DNA of 64,000 bases, taken from contig CAJNDS010000095.1 of assembly GCA_905221605.1 (NCBI GenBank), positions 124,001 to 188,000 of the forward strand, written 5' to 3'. Shown piece after piece: positions 45,522 to 54,770 of this stretch (position 1 is the first letter of the stretch; each line of letters begins with the position of its first letter). Both the position numbers and the translations under genes were made by a program. Origin of the DNA: Symbiodinium natans. Taxonomy: Eukaryota; Sar; Dinophyceae; Suessiales; Symbiodiniaceae. Below the pieces are notes generated by a model, which was not told the DNA's origin, did not search any database, and was given only the letters and a program-made list of their open reading frames with translations.

Positions 45522-46091
45522 ATGGCACGTGTGTCCTCCTCGAGCGGTCGTGTGGCCATCGCGGCACTTGCAGGCCTTTGCCTTTGGGCGGCTGGCACTG
45601 CGTTCGTCCCGTCTAGCGGAACCAAGGGGCTGCGGGGCTTGGAGGGCTCCTCGCACGCTGGCTATGCTCCATTCCCCGGCGCGCAGCAGATTGCGGGAGA
45701 GGTCGATGCGCCAAGCAGCCTGACTTCGGGCGTGCAGGCAGTGCTTCTGGCAGCGGTGGTTGGCTTGATGGTGGGAGTGGCCCCAGTCCGTGCCGAAGAG
45801 GAATCTGTGGATCTGTCACAGATCGGCACAGCGAGCAAGAACGCAGGCCTCAACACATCCTCCCGCAAGGCCAAGCGAACGACCGCACTGAAGAAGGAGG
45901 CGAAGAAGGTGACGACCAGCACCGATGATTCCGGCAAGAAGAAGCGTGTGATCATCTCCCCTGCAGATGAGCTGGACGAGGATGAGCTGTCTCCGCTGCG
46001 GCCCAACCCTCCGCTGCTGATTCTGATCTTTGCCACCCCCGTGACCATCTACCTGACCTTCTACATTCTGGGATCCCTCAATATCATCTGA
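45522..46091 (+). CDS. Plastid-targeted single-TM protein, tandem copy 1
   Basis: Complete, intronless, 189 codons. Residues 1-27 form a signal peptide (basic start, then VAIAALAGLCLWAAGTA) followed at 28-30 by FVP, the Phe-motif of dinoflagellate plastid transit peptides. Residues 31-70 are a Ser/Gly-rich transit region. Residues 71-88 are a second hydrophobic segment ending PVRA-EEE, like a thylakoid-processing site. The predicted mature part (92-189) is charged and Lys/Thr-rich, then has a DELDEDEL acidic patch and a C-terminal membrane helix at about 164-185 (LLILIFATPVTIYLTFYILG). The leader implies transport across the outer plastid membranes and insertion in the thylakoid. The protein itself is not recognised; a small photosystem or cytochrome-complex subunit is a guess. 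Residue 57 is Ile here and Met in copies 2 and 3. CTGCATCTGCAGCTTTTCTTCAG about 45 bases upstream of the ATG is a plausible spliced-leader acceptor. Confidence 0.92.
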   Translation: MARVSSSSGRVAIAALAGLCLWAAGTAFVPSSGTKGLRGLEGSSHAGYAPFPGAQQIAGEVDAPSSLTSGVQAVLLAAVVGLMVGVAPVRAEEESVDLSQIGTASKNAGLNTSSRKAKRTTALKKEAKKVTTSTDDSGKKKRVIISPADELDEDELSPLRPNPPLLILIFATPVTIYLTFYILGSLNII

Positions 46092-46379
46092 GCTGCTTGC
46101 AAGCAGAGTTTTCAACTGCAGAAGGCGGTCGGAGAGCCGAAAACAAGCACATGCTCCCTCGGCTGTAAGCTTACCACTGTGAACGCTGGAAAACCACTAA
46201 ACCTTTCCAAATCCGATGTACTTGCCAGATGGAAACTGAAAGCGCGCTAAAGACCCCGCAAGTAGTGTTTGTGTCAGCTTGTGCCACATTGATGGACTAT
46301 TGCCAGCTTGTTCGCTGCTTTGAGGTCATATTAAATAGGGTAGTCCTCGCTCCGCACTTCACACAAGTCGCTCTTCGCA
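46092..46379. other. Spacer between copies 1 and 2
   Basis: 288 bases with no detectable similarity to the second spacer or to the flanks of the other copies. Homology between copies stops within a few bases of the start and stop codons. It must hold the polyadenylation and trans-splicing signals; a pyrimidine-rich stretch with AG near 46362-46368 is the best acceptor candidate. Confidence 0.7.
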
Positions 46380-46949
46380 ATGGCACGTGTGTCCTCCTCG
46401 AGCGGTCGTGTGGCCATCGCGGCACTTGCAGGCCTTTGCCTTTGGGCGGCTGGCACTGCATTCGTCCCGTCTAGCGGAACCAAGGGGCTGCGGGGCTTGG
46501 AGGGCTCCTCGCACGCTGGCTATGCTCCATTCCCCGGCGCGCAGCAGATGGCGGGAGAGGTCGATGCGCCAAGCAGCCTGACTTCCGGCGTGCAGGCAGT
46601 GCTTCTGGCAGCGGTGGTTGGCTTGATGGTGGGAGTGGCCCCAGTCCGTGCCGAAGAGGAATCTGTGGATCTGTCACAGATCGGCACAGCGAGCAAGAAC
46701 GCAGGCCTCAACACATCCTCCCGCAAGGCCAAGCGAACGACCGCACTGAAGAAGGAGGCGAAGAAGGTGACGACCAGCACCGATGATTCCGGCAAGAAGA
46801 AGCGTGTGATCATCTCCCCTGCAGATGAGCTGGACGAGGATGAGCTGTCTCCACTGCGGCCCAACCCTCCGCTGCTGATTCTGATCTTTGCCACCCCCGT
46901 GACCATCTACCTGACCTTCTACATTCTGGGATCCCTCAATATCATCTGA
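46380..46949 (+). CDS. Plastid-targeted single-TM protein, tandem copy 2
   Basis: Same 189-residue protein as copy 1 with Ile57 replaced by Met. By eye it differs from copy 1 at four of 570 bases (three synonymous) and from copy 3 at two (both synonymous). No intron, same orientation, 858 bases from start to start. The near-absence of synonymous differences beside unrelated spacers points to recent duplication or gene conversion confined to the coding sequence. Confidence 0.92.
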   Translation: MARVSSSSGRVAIAALAGLCLWAAGTAFVPSSGTKGLRGLEGSSHAGYAPFPGAQQMAGEVDAPSSLTSGVQAVLLAAVVGLMVGVAPVRAEEESVDLSQIGTASKNAGLNTSSRKAKRTTALKKEAKKVTTSTDDSGKKKRVIISPADELDEDELSPLRPNPPLLILIFATPVTIYLTFYILGSLNII

Positions 46950-47331
46950 GCCATGATCGAGATTGTGGCATTATGAAGTTTCCCTGACTCAGCTAGCTGT
47001 GAGGATATGTATGTTGTCTGGCTGTGAAGCGAAGTTCTCCTGGAAGAACCCTGAAGAGTGCTGCGGCTGCGGAAATGCTTTGCCCAGCCTGCTCTTTCTG
47101 TTGTCTCAGCCCTTTCGATAATGATCCCCAGAACTGGCACTGCAGTTGTCTGGCATTGTTCACCCTTCTCGCACGTGCTGTGAGAGCCATGACATGTTTC
47201 CATTCTCAATATGTAGGCGCAAACCCGACCAGTATTCATGGCTTGCATGTTGTAACCGTGAAGTGCCGCTTCAGCGTTTGGATGGAAGGTAGGTAGTCAG
47301 CTGTGGTGCTAATCTGTTTCAAGCACCTACA
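46950..47331. other. Spacer between copies 2 and 3
   Basis: 382 bases unlike the first spacer. The last bases before the ATG (CTAATCTGTTTCAAG then CACCTACA) give a short pyrimidine-rich tract with AG, a candidate trans-splice acceptor. No gene seen. Confidence 0.65.
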
Positions 47332-47901
47332 ATGGCACGTGTGTCCTCCTCGAGCGGTCGTGTGGCCATCGCGGCACTTGCAGGCCTTTGCCTTTGGGCG
47401 GCTGGCACTGCATTCGTCCCGTCTAGCGGAACCAAGGGGCTGCGGGGCTTGGAGGGCTCCTCGCACGCTGGCTATGCTCCATTCCCCGGCGCGCAGCAGA
47501 TGGCGGGAGAGGTCGATGCGCCAAGCAGCCTGACTTCCGGCGTGCAGGCAGTGCTTCTGGCAGCGGTGGTTGGCTTGATGGTGGGAGTGGCCCCAGTCCG
47601 TGCCGAAGAGGAATCTGTGGATCTGTCACAGATCGGCACAGCGAGCAAGAACGCAGGCCTCAACACATCCTCCCGCAAGGCCAAGCGAACGACCGCACTG
47701 AAGAAGGAGGCGAAGAAGGTGACGACCAGCACCGATGATTCCGGCAAGAAGAAGCGTGTGATCATCTCCCCTGCAGATGAGCTGGACGAGGATGAGCTGT
47801 CTCCGCTGCGGCCCAACCCTCCGCTGCTGATTCTGATCTTTGCCACCCCCGTGACCATCTACCTGACCTTCTACATTCTGGGATCCCTCAACATCATCTG
47901 A
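47332..47901 (+). CDS. Plastid-targeted single-TM protein, tandem copy 3
   Basis: Encodes exactly the same protein as copy 2. Downstream of the stop, copies 2 and 3 share only TGAGCCATG before diverging. It starts 952 bases after the start of copy 2. All three share the unusual arrangement of a thylakoid-type leader followed by a mature domain with one C-terminal membrane helix. Confidence 0.92.
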   Translation: MARVSSSSGRVAIAALAGLCLWAAGTAFVPSSGTKGLRGLEGSSHAGYAPFPGAQQMAGEVDAPSSLTSGVQAVLLAAVVGLMVGVAPVRAEEESVDLSQIGTASKNAGLNTSSRKAKRTTALKKEAKKVTTSTDDSGKKKRVIISPADELDEDELSPLRPNPPLLILIFATPVTIYLTFYILGSLNII

Positions 47902-48175
47902 GCCATGCGTGAACTGCTAGGTCATTTTTGCAGCTTGGGCTTTAACGGTTTTCCTCGCATATCGTGCTGGTCAGGATGCCGGAAAATGATGTAGGTCCTG
48001 TACTTGGTACTTGCACGGAGCAGGAATCCAACTGTGTCCTTCGCATCAGGTGCTTCGGAAAGGAAGCAAAGGCGAGTGTACTGGTGTGTTCGAAGGTGTT
48101 CGAAGGTATTCGACGGTGTTCGACGGTGTTGCAACCCTTGCGTCATCTTGCGTCTCATGTTTGGCTCATGCTCAG

Positions 48176-48264
48176 GCTTCCAAAGTACGCAGTGAGGGTT
48201 CTTGCCGGCATTGTCCTTGGCGAGATCATGGGCCCCGCGACCTTCGCAGGCCATGAATCCGCAG
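48176..48264 (+). CDS. Exon of a Cys-rich protein gene (upstream of the Cys exon)
   Basis: An 89-base exon between a GGCTCATGCTCAG acceptor and a GTATGT donor. It reads LPKYAVRVLAGIVLGEIMG then PATFAGHESA, leaving one base that joins in phase to the next exon. The 111-base intron after it is canonical GT-AG. Upstream exons must exist but were not identified. The hydrophobic part could be a signal or anchor segment. No family recognised. Confidence 0.5.
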
Positions 48265-48375
48265 GTATGTCAGTTGCCCTGATCTTGACTCGAACTGTGC
48301 AGGGGGCTGGCCCTTCCTGATTGCATACACCTGTGCCCCTCGACTGCGTGTGCCTAACAGTCTAATCCACATCAG

Positions 48376-48564
48376 TGAACCTTCCCAAGGTTGTCTATCT
48401 GATCTCCATTGAGTGCGCCGACATTACAGCTGGACAATGCTCTGTTCTGCCGCGCAGTGGAGACGTAGAGGTATTCACGACTGATTGCCTGCGTCCTGGA
48501 ACCTCCACCTGTGAGGTGGGTTGCACGGGTTGTGGCAACGGTTGTGAGGGCCCGGTATGCAATG
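48376..48564 (+). CDS. Cys-rich exon
   Basis: A 189-base exon with a CACATCAG acceptor and a GTAGGC donor. Its phase agrees with both neighbouring exons. The translation starts VNLPKVVYLISIECADITAG and ends with a run of closely spaced Cys (TDCLRPGTSTCEVGCTGCGN, then GCEGPVC), typical of secreted, disulfide-rich EGF-like or similar modules. The exact module is not recognised. Confidence 0.55.
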
Positions 48565-48740
48565 GTAGGCAGACTGCTCCGGACTTTACAACCCAGGGCC
48601 CAGCGGTGGGCATTATTTGGCGTGAGCGCGTCCATCCTGCTTGCTGCTCACTGCAGAGCTCTTTGGCTGATCATTTGGCAAGTAGCGGCTAAGTAGCGCT
48701 TCCTGCGCTTGTCATCTTGTCATGTGTGTTCCCTTTGCAG

Positions 48741-48955
48741 CATTCGATTTGCTCAGGTGCTTACTGGCATCTTCGAATGTGCCGCAGCAGAGACGCTCAG
48801 CGTGGATTGCCACATGCACACGGGGCGGGCACCTGTTCATCGAGGTCACTCTCTTGGTTCTGATGCTGCTGCTGCAAGGCTGGTTCAAAGGAAAGACGCG
48901 TTTCATGCAGAGCATTGCAGTGCCAAACTTGCCATGCAACATGTTCCGTTGTTGA
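48741..48955 (+). CDS. Probable last exon, membrane segment
   Basis: Starts after TTCCCTTTGCAG, in phase with the Cys-rich exon across a 176-base GT-AG intron. It reads AFDLLRCLLASSNVPQQRR, then a hydrophobic segment LFIEVTLLVLMLLLQGWF followed by a basic stretch (KGKTRF), then a stop: an arrangement suited to a C-terminal membrane anchor with the Cys region outside. A second frame over the same bases (FECAAAETLSVDCHMHTGRA) is also open and protein-like, so the reading is not certain. Confidence 0.4.
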
Positions 48956-49297
48956 GTGAAGGCAACGTCTCGATGCCGGATGGTTCCTCACCAATCTCGT
49001 AGGGAGCCCAGCAGCGAGCATGACGTGCAGTATTACGTTTCGTTTGTCCAAATGAGTCCTTCTCTGAGGTTCTCTCACGTTGCCTCCCAAGTTTTCGGGG
49101 TATTCTACGTCGGCTACTTGCCATCTTTTTGGGTGCTGCCAACATGTTTAGTCTGTTTAGTGCATCTCGAAGGCCGCAACCTGCCAAGTTTAAACAATAG
49201 CGGCGCAGGAGGGCGCAAGCAGTGCGTAAGCTTGTCACTGTAGGCCATTTCCCTGCTCAAGTCCTCTGAGTCATTGCAGCCTCCGCTATGAAACGAA

Positions 49298-49473
49298 GTG
49301 CAGAAGCCATGGCGGGCTGCAAAGAGATGTCGACTTTCAGAGCTGCGTGCTCCCCGTATTGTGATCTGGGAAGTGAAGGCCGCCTTTTGCAAGTCATATA
49401 TTGCTGAGAGGAAAGTCGTGGTTGTTGGAGACGGCGACTTTGCCTTTTCCAGCGAAATTACGGCCTGGATGGT
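49298..49473 (+). CDS. BMT5-like rRNA methyltransferase, 5' exon
   Basis: Carries motif I of the DUF2431/BMT5 family: KVVVVGDGDFAFSSEI matches the family's G-[ED]-G-D-F-[SA]-F nucleotide-binding signature. Upstream residues are basic and the true start is not fixed; a preceding exon is possible. I place the donor at GCAAGA from 49474, so that the last two bases (GT) join the first G of the 3' exon. This restores family spacing between motif I and the next conserved strand. A GC-AG intron is common in dinoflagellates. The family methylates uridine N3 in large-subunit rRNA in yeast. Confidence 0.65.
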
Positions 49474-51450
49474 GCAAGAAGCTTTCTGGAAACACATGAG
49501 ATCACATGAGCTTCTGTGTTGATGTCCGTCTCTACTGCTGTACATGCATGTTCATTCTTCAGGTGCTTTTTCACATTGTAGGTGTTTACGGAAAGCGCTG
49601 CGTAGGGTTTGGCAGTTGCATTTCTCCTGTCTTTCCCTCTGTATTTCCTGTTTCCTTACTCTTCTTTTCCTCTTCTTGCCCTGTCTTTGTCTTCTCCTTG
49701 AAACTGATTATGTTCGCGGCGTTACTGGGCCACGTTTTGCATGTCTCAAAGCACGCGCCAGATTGAGAACAAGCTTCACTGAGTTCGAATCGCGCTCTGT
49801 GCGTGTGGCGCCGTCTTGCTCCCTGCATTTTGCCGCGTGGTGGGAATGACACAGACTGTCGCAGACTGATTTTGTCTTGGCTTATGATGGGGTCCGGGCA
49901 CGCTCTCCAAAAAGCCCGGGACCCGAAACCCTAAACATCCTTAAGCACTAGGACTAGAACCCCAAAACACTCACAAAGTAGGAAAAAAATCATTTGCGCT
50001 TGAAGGCCCGCTCCCAGTGAGTTGACCCAAAAAAAGGGCCCTTAAGGCCAAAGAAGGCGCCATTGTGGCCCAAAGCGCCTGCGCGCCGCTGACCGGAAGA
50101 AGTTTGAGGCTTCAAGGCGTCATGGCTCAAACTTCAGGCTTGTGAGTCTGGAGTGAGAGTCAAGAGTGAGTCCAGGCCCAAAGCAAGGATTCCGTATGCC
50201 ACTTCTTTTATTGCAGCCCCTGGTCCATAGCTATCAAATTACGGAGGACGCCAAACTGCCGCAGCCCATGCCCGCAAGCCTTTTTGCAATGTCTGGGTTT
50301 TTCTGGTACGGCTCCACATAAAAACGAAGCTTAGACCTTCAAGGCCCAAGGCTGCAGTCTTCAAGCGAGTTTGAGATCAAACGAGACTTTAGGAGTTAAA
50401 GGTCTGGATAAATTTCGTTGCCGTGTTGTAAGGAGAATGAAGGAGAGGTAACTCTGCCTTCAGTAGAGAACGGAGGACCAGGAAATGAAGGCATGGTGAA
50501 GGCGCGATTACGTAGAAGAAGACCTGTACATTGCGGGCATGATTGCTCCGCATTCAACAATGGCCGTCAGCACCCGTGAGCAAATCACTGCAGTAACGTC
50601 CACGTAGCATGTTGCTGGCCGGTGCCAAGGCGGAGGAGGGATGAATCGTCCACGGCCACATCGCTCGACAGATCGTCGCTCACGAAAATCCCACTGAATG
50701 CGGCTGCCAGATTGCAACCCATCGAGAATGTCACCCTGTTTACACAATATGTGCTATTGCTGGAGATTGCGACATTCTGTACACACCGTGATGCCCTCGT
50801 CAGACCCTTGTTAGTTGCCGTGACCACGTCACACCCTCCCGGGACGTAGACTCGGCCTCGAGGTTTGCTCGTATGTTGGACATTACTTAAAAGGCGGTTT
50901 CACCTACACACGGGCTTAGGCCCGGAGTCCTTGGCCGCTCCCGAAATGCTTATCATTAAACGCAGCATGCGTTGGGCCTCACGGAGGGTGCCAACTCGGG
51001 TCCCATGGTCCCGTGCATGTTCCGTGCTGAAATCGTGCTCCCGCCAGGTCCAGAGCACGTTACGAGGCTTGCTCCGTTCTCTGTCGCGAGAACGTGGCAG
51101 GTGTGTCCTTATCTGCGTTTGGAGTTGTTGCTTCGTGCGTCTAGTCACTCTAGTCTATGGGGATTTGCATTTCGTGGTGTTGCAAATGTCCCATGCGCAT
51201 TGTCGGCACATGCTTGTCGTCGCGTCTGGCCCCTTCAGGTGCTCTCGGGTGGCTTTGTAGTGATGTAATTTGATGTCGCTTGGAAGTGAAGTTGGAGTCT
51301 AGGAGTATGTGACATTGCGTCTACGCCGGCATGATGTGTTTCGAGATGCATGGGGCCTCGAAGTTGTGTGAAACTGAGCCGTGAAACTGAGCCCCTATTG
51401 GGGCCCTAGCTGTGACATTGTGCCAAGGAGTCATACAACTACATCGGCAG
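49474..51450 (+). other. ~2-kb candidate intron of the BMT5-like gene
   Basis: Runs from GCAAGA to ATCGGCAG (GC-AG). It has several short frames without motifs, a CCTAAAC-like telomeric word near 49930, and GGCCCAA-rich non-coding stretches near 49900-50400. No independent gene was recognised inside. Confidence 0.5.
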
Positions 51451-52042
51451 GTTCTGCGCAACAATCCTCTTGAGCCGAGAGGAGGCCATGGCACGATACG
51501 AGCCCAACAACAGTTCTATCTTGGACAACTTGGCAGCTTTCGAAGCGAACGGAGTTGCGCATGGTTTCAACGTCGATGCAACGAGATTGACAGAAACTGC
51601 GCAATGCTGGAGTGGGGAGTGCACCAGCATAATTTGGACGTATCCATTCCCAGAGTCGAATGCCAGCGATGTCCAGATCAAAAGTTCTTTGATCGGACAG
51701 TTTTTTGATTCGGTTTTGCAGTGGCCGTCGTTTGCACGGAACGGTGTGGTAGTTCTGGGTTTGAAGAGCTGCAGTGCGACAAAGCGTCATGCAACTACTG
51801 ACGAAGATTATCAGTATCGGCAGTGGAACGTGGAAAGCATTGCTCGAGACCATGGTTTTGGTGTCGTCTCTACATTTGGTCCGGTACGCCCATTTTGGCA
51901 TGCCACGCACGTGACTGGACGACCTTTGTTCAAGCGCAAGGAGCGCAGATGTGCTCAAGTCTTTGTCAAATTTTATGCCTTCCAACAACATGGCGAGAGT
52001 CATCCTGTGGATGCACCTGTACAGACGAACAAAATCCAATAG
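51451..52042 (+). CDS. BMT5-like (DUF2431) rRNA uridine-N3 methyltransferase, 3' exon
   Basis: Encodes the main body of a Rossmann-fold methyltransferase of the BMT5/DUF2431 family. It starts FCATILLSREEAMARY (family A-T-S-x-x-x-x-E-E strand/helix), then DNLAAFEANGVAHGFNVDAT (family N-L-x-x-L...G...D-A-T), then a strand IIWTYPFPES (family I-x-F-N-F-P-H; here Y-P-F), then SSLIGQFFDSVLQW, VVVLGLK and YRQWNVESIARDHGFGV, all in family order. It ends in a strand FVKFYAF before a short tail and TAG. The protein likely binds SAM and acts on nucleolar large-subunit rRNA, by family analogy. The Asn and His of the usual N-F-P-H are replaced, which deserves a check on activity. Confidence 0.78.
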
Positions 52043-52559
52043 ACTAGCCCGGTGCGCAAGCTCTACAGTGTACAGTCGATTGTTGCGCCGGCAAAGATTT
52101 TCGCTTTGTGGCTCTTGATGTATCCATGCTCAATTGCATGTTCAATAGCTTCTTCCCAGCACAGTGTTTCACATGGCAGGTCCGATTGCGTGCCATTGGC
52201 CCGGCCCTGCCAAGCGGTGCACCAACAGGTGCAAGTCTGGTGTCACTTTCATTCCTTTCATTATGCTATTGTTTTGCGTTGTCTACAGCAGCGCAGGCAG
52301 CTTGACATTTGTTGCTGGTGGAAGCATCCTAGTTGTTTGGCTCTGGCCCCAACAGCAAAATTTTATTCCCTGAGCCTGAGCCCCTGCTGTCCTCTGCCGC
52401 TCGGCATGCACTGGGTCCTTCAGAGCAACTCGCTTACCAGCCACCTACCGCAACAGGGTTGCTGAGGTGTTGTGAAGCTCCAACTTTGAGGGCTCGGCAC
52501 CGAAGAAGTAAGCGTTGACAACCCAAGACTGCGCTTCTACGGTTGGCAGCCTTGTTTTA

Positions 52560-52709
52560 CATGATGTTTTCTTGACCAATGGACGAGCCATCATCACTGC
52601 GACGGGAACAAATGCTCCCTCTCGTCAAAATGTCTTTTTTGTCATGTATCAGCTGTGTATCACATACTTCATCTTCTTGTGTCTGGCCACCGTGCGAGAA
52701 GCATTGCTG
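52560..52709 (+). CDS. Candidate exon with channel-S6-like membrane segment
   Basis: A frame with a hydrophobic helix (VFFVMYQLCITYFIFLCLAT) followed by VREALL and a GTAGGT donor at 52710. The FF-x-x-Y...F pattern followed by a charged linker resembles the S6 helix of voltage-gated cation channels, but no pore loop or S4 segment was found nearby. The start is uncertain. Membrane location is likely; identity is a guess. Confidence 0.3.
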
Positions 52710-52988
52710 GTAGGTCAAACAGTCCGAACAAGTAGAAAATCTCAATCCAGCTTCGATTTGACGGAGGAAAGAAGAGGACATGGAGGGGACATGGAGGGAG
52801 CCACGGCACTGCCCACGGCTTCCAGAATCTCAGTGCATCTCAGAGCATCTCAGAGTCTTCACGGCACGAAAACCCCCCACGGAACCAAATTGAGACGAGA
52901 GCAAGACGAGAGCAAGCGTCAAGAAGGGGAATGGACATGAATGGATCCGACGATGAAACGAAGCTTCGTTTAAGATTTCCAGGCCGTA

Positions 52989-53210
52989 ATGGACATAGCA
53001 ACGAAACCTGGCAAGTACAGAGGCTGGTGGCTCCTGCGATTCGCCATCGCTTTGCTTGTTCATGCAGCGGTGCAGGATCGTGGTTCTGAAGAACAAGCAA
53101 AACCTGCAGGCAGTCAGGAACCTTGGAAGGAGTATGAAAGAATCACCAAGGTGGGCCACATCGTGAAAGATGGGCCCGGCCACATCGTGAAAGATGGGCC
53201 CTCTCTTTGA
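52989..53210 (+). CDS. Small secreted or membrane-anchored protein
   Basis: A 73-codon frame. After a basic start (MDIATKPGKYRG) there is a hydrophobic segment WWLLRFAIALLVHAAVQ suited to a signal peptide or anchor, then a charged region and a perfect tandem duplication GHIVKDGP-GHIVKDGP before PSL and the stop. The repeat arises from a 24-base tandem duplication. It could be complete or the first exon of a longer secreted protein. No family recognised. Confidence 0.4.
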   Translation: MDIATKPGKYRGWWLLRFAIALLVHAAVQDRGSEEQAKPAGSQEPWKEYERITKVGHIVKDGPGHIVKDGPSL

Positions 53211-53494
53211 GAATAGAGTCCGCAATTGCTGGATGGGCCATTGTCAGGCCGATCATCACCAATCATCTGCAGTAAGAAATTCAGATGGACGCCGCGACCT
53301 TCATGAGAGTGCTTGGCAGTGCTTTGCAGACTTGCCGGCAGATGCAGCTTGCACGTCACCGTCACCGTTGAAAAATGGCGAAAAGAGCGGGCCTGAAGTT
53401 GCTGACTTCAAAAAGTTGTTCTTTGTTGGCTTGGCTTGATTGTGAGGAGCTTGGCTCTCGTGGATCGCTCTCCAGTAGCGACATGTGATGTAAA

Positions 53495-53812
53495 TCAACT
53501 GCTCTCCATAGGCCTGTAGGCAGTGCCGACATGTGCTGATGGTTTGACTCGCAGCAAGTTGTATTTTAGCTTGCATATGGTCGCTTGAACCTCATGGCCG
53601 TCTGGTGGGAGCCCACGCAGGATGAGTTTGCAGACCGCAATGGCGAGTCTCCTTTCGTCGTGCCCGAGTTTCTTGAAACCAGCAACTTCCAGCATGTTTA
53701 CAAGGCGTGACCCTTGTCTTTGGAAAACTGGAATTTGCGGGCTGAACATGTCTGTGTACACTGTTACAGTGTCCGCACTTGGAATAATCAAGTCGAAGAA
53801 TGCTGTAAAGTT
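53495..53812 (-). CDS. Candidate minus-strand exon, unknown
   Basis: The minus-strand frame reads ENFTAFFDLIIPSADTVTVY, then VFQRQGSRLVNMLEVAGF, KLGHDERRLAIAVCKLILRG and GHEVQATICKLKYNLL. It has mixed charged and hydrophobic residues with no low complexity and is much more protein-like than the plus-strand shadow. It looks like an exon of a soluble enzyme or regulatory protein. No family recognised; boundaries are only approximate. Confidence 0.4.
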   Translation of the reverse strand, partial: NFTAFFDLIIPSADTVTVYTDMFSPQIPVFQRQGSRLVNMLEVAGFKKLGHDERRLAIAVCKLILRGLPPDGHEVQATICKLKYNLLRVKPSAHVGTAYRPMESS

Positions 53813-54027
53813 TTCTCACAAATATGTACGGTGTGGTTTCATTCAAGGTGGGAAAGTCGCTCTGCTTGTGGGTAATCGCTCCCTGTGTTGCTTGTGGGAT
53901 ACGCAAACATATGTCACCTTTGAGCATTTTGAAGCCATGGTCCAGCGTCGGGTAGTCCCCCCTCCCAGCCCCCATGGCGTGGTAAACCCCCCCCGCTGTG
54001 GTTGGGGTTGGGCGGGGCGGGGTTCAG

Positions 54028-54108
54028 GATTTAGGGTTCTAGGGTTTGGGGTTTGGGTTTAGGGCGTTTAGGGTTTAGGGATTTCTTTGTGGTTTAGGGT
54101 TTAGGGTA
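54028..54108 (+). repeat. Degenerate interstitial telomeric repeat
   Basis: Repeats of TTTAGGG mixed with TTTGGGG, TCTAGGG and interruptions (for example GCGTTTAGGG, ATTTCTTTGTGG). More decayed than the tract at 38.6 kb. Flanked on the left by GGGGTTGGGCGGGGCGGGG. Confidence 0.85.
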
Positions 54109-54300
54109 CTGTAGGGCTTAGGCTTTGCGTGAGCGTTCTGGGTTTAGGTGGGGGTGGGGGGGAAGTGTTGTCCGGGTCTACGTCACTCATGGGTCCTGAA
54201 TCTGAGACTGCAACTGCGCGGATGGTGCCCAACATTTTCCGACGCGCTCGGAATCTGAAGCTCTGATCATGCAGGCGCCAGGGAAGCCGTCGGAGCCTGT

Positions 54301-54770
54301 TCATGAATGGGCATTGCTACTCGACGGTTTCAGCACAAACGTCGGAAAGCTCGGTGCGTGTTTCCACCTCACGATGCAGTTCTGCATTGCGCTGTTCCGC
54401 GTCAACCCTTCTCGCTTCGGCCCTCTGTCATATGAGAACGGCTTCTGGCTGCTTTGCTTCGGCAACGGCTTCAGGGATTCCACGTTGGGCCTCCACATCA
54501 GTTTTGGAAACAACTTGGCCTGAAGCCTCAAAACCTCCTCCTGCTGAAGTTGGTGTGCTTGGGCACTCGCTATGGCTCGGGCCTGAAGTTCAGATTGTGG
54601 TTCAGCTTGCACCTCACTTGCTGCGTGATTTTGCTGCTCCCTCTCTTGGTGGCACCTGTTTTCCGTGGTGCCGGCTTCCGCTTCCCTCGTTTTTTTGAGG
54701 ACCTCCCAGAACGCCTCTTTTTTCTTTGTTTGGGCAAGCAAAAGTCCCCCCCCCCCCCTTAGAGAGAGCT
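54301..54770 (-). CDS. Candidate minus-strand exon, coiled-coil protein
   Basis: The second half of a 259-codon open minus-strand frame is protein-like: LLLAQTKKKEAFWEVLKKT, then Gln/Glu/Ala-rich coiled coil (REQQNHAASEVQAEPQSEL; ARAIASAQAHQLQQEEVLRL) and a basic, Pro/Ser-containing tail. The first half (above about 54770) is low quality and follows a run of G on this strand, so an acceptor probably lies near there. No family recognised. Confidence 0.38.

Noticed and set aside
49740-49850. Possible tRNA suggested by a GTTCGAATC T-loop-like word
   Set aside because: No matching acceptor, D-arm or anticodon arm could be paired around it.
52515-52940. Full 141-codon plus-strand frame as one gene
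   Set aside because: Only 52560-52709 is protein-like; the part beyond the GTAGGT donor is low complexity and repeat-bearing.
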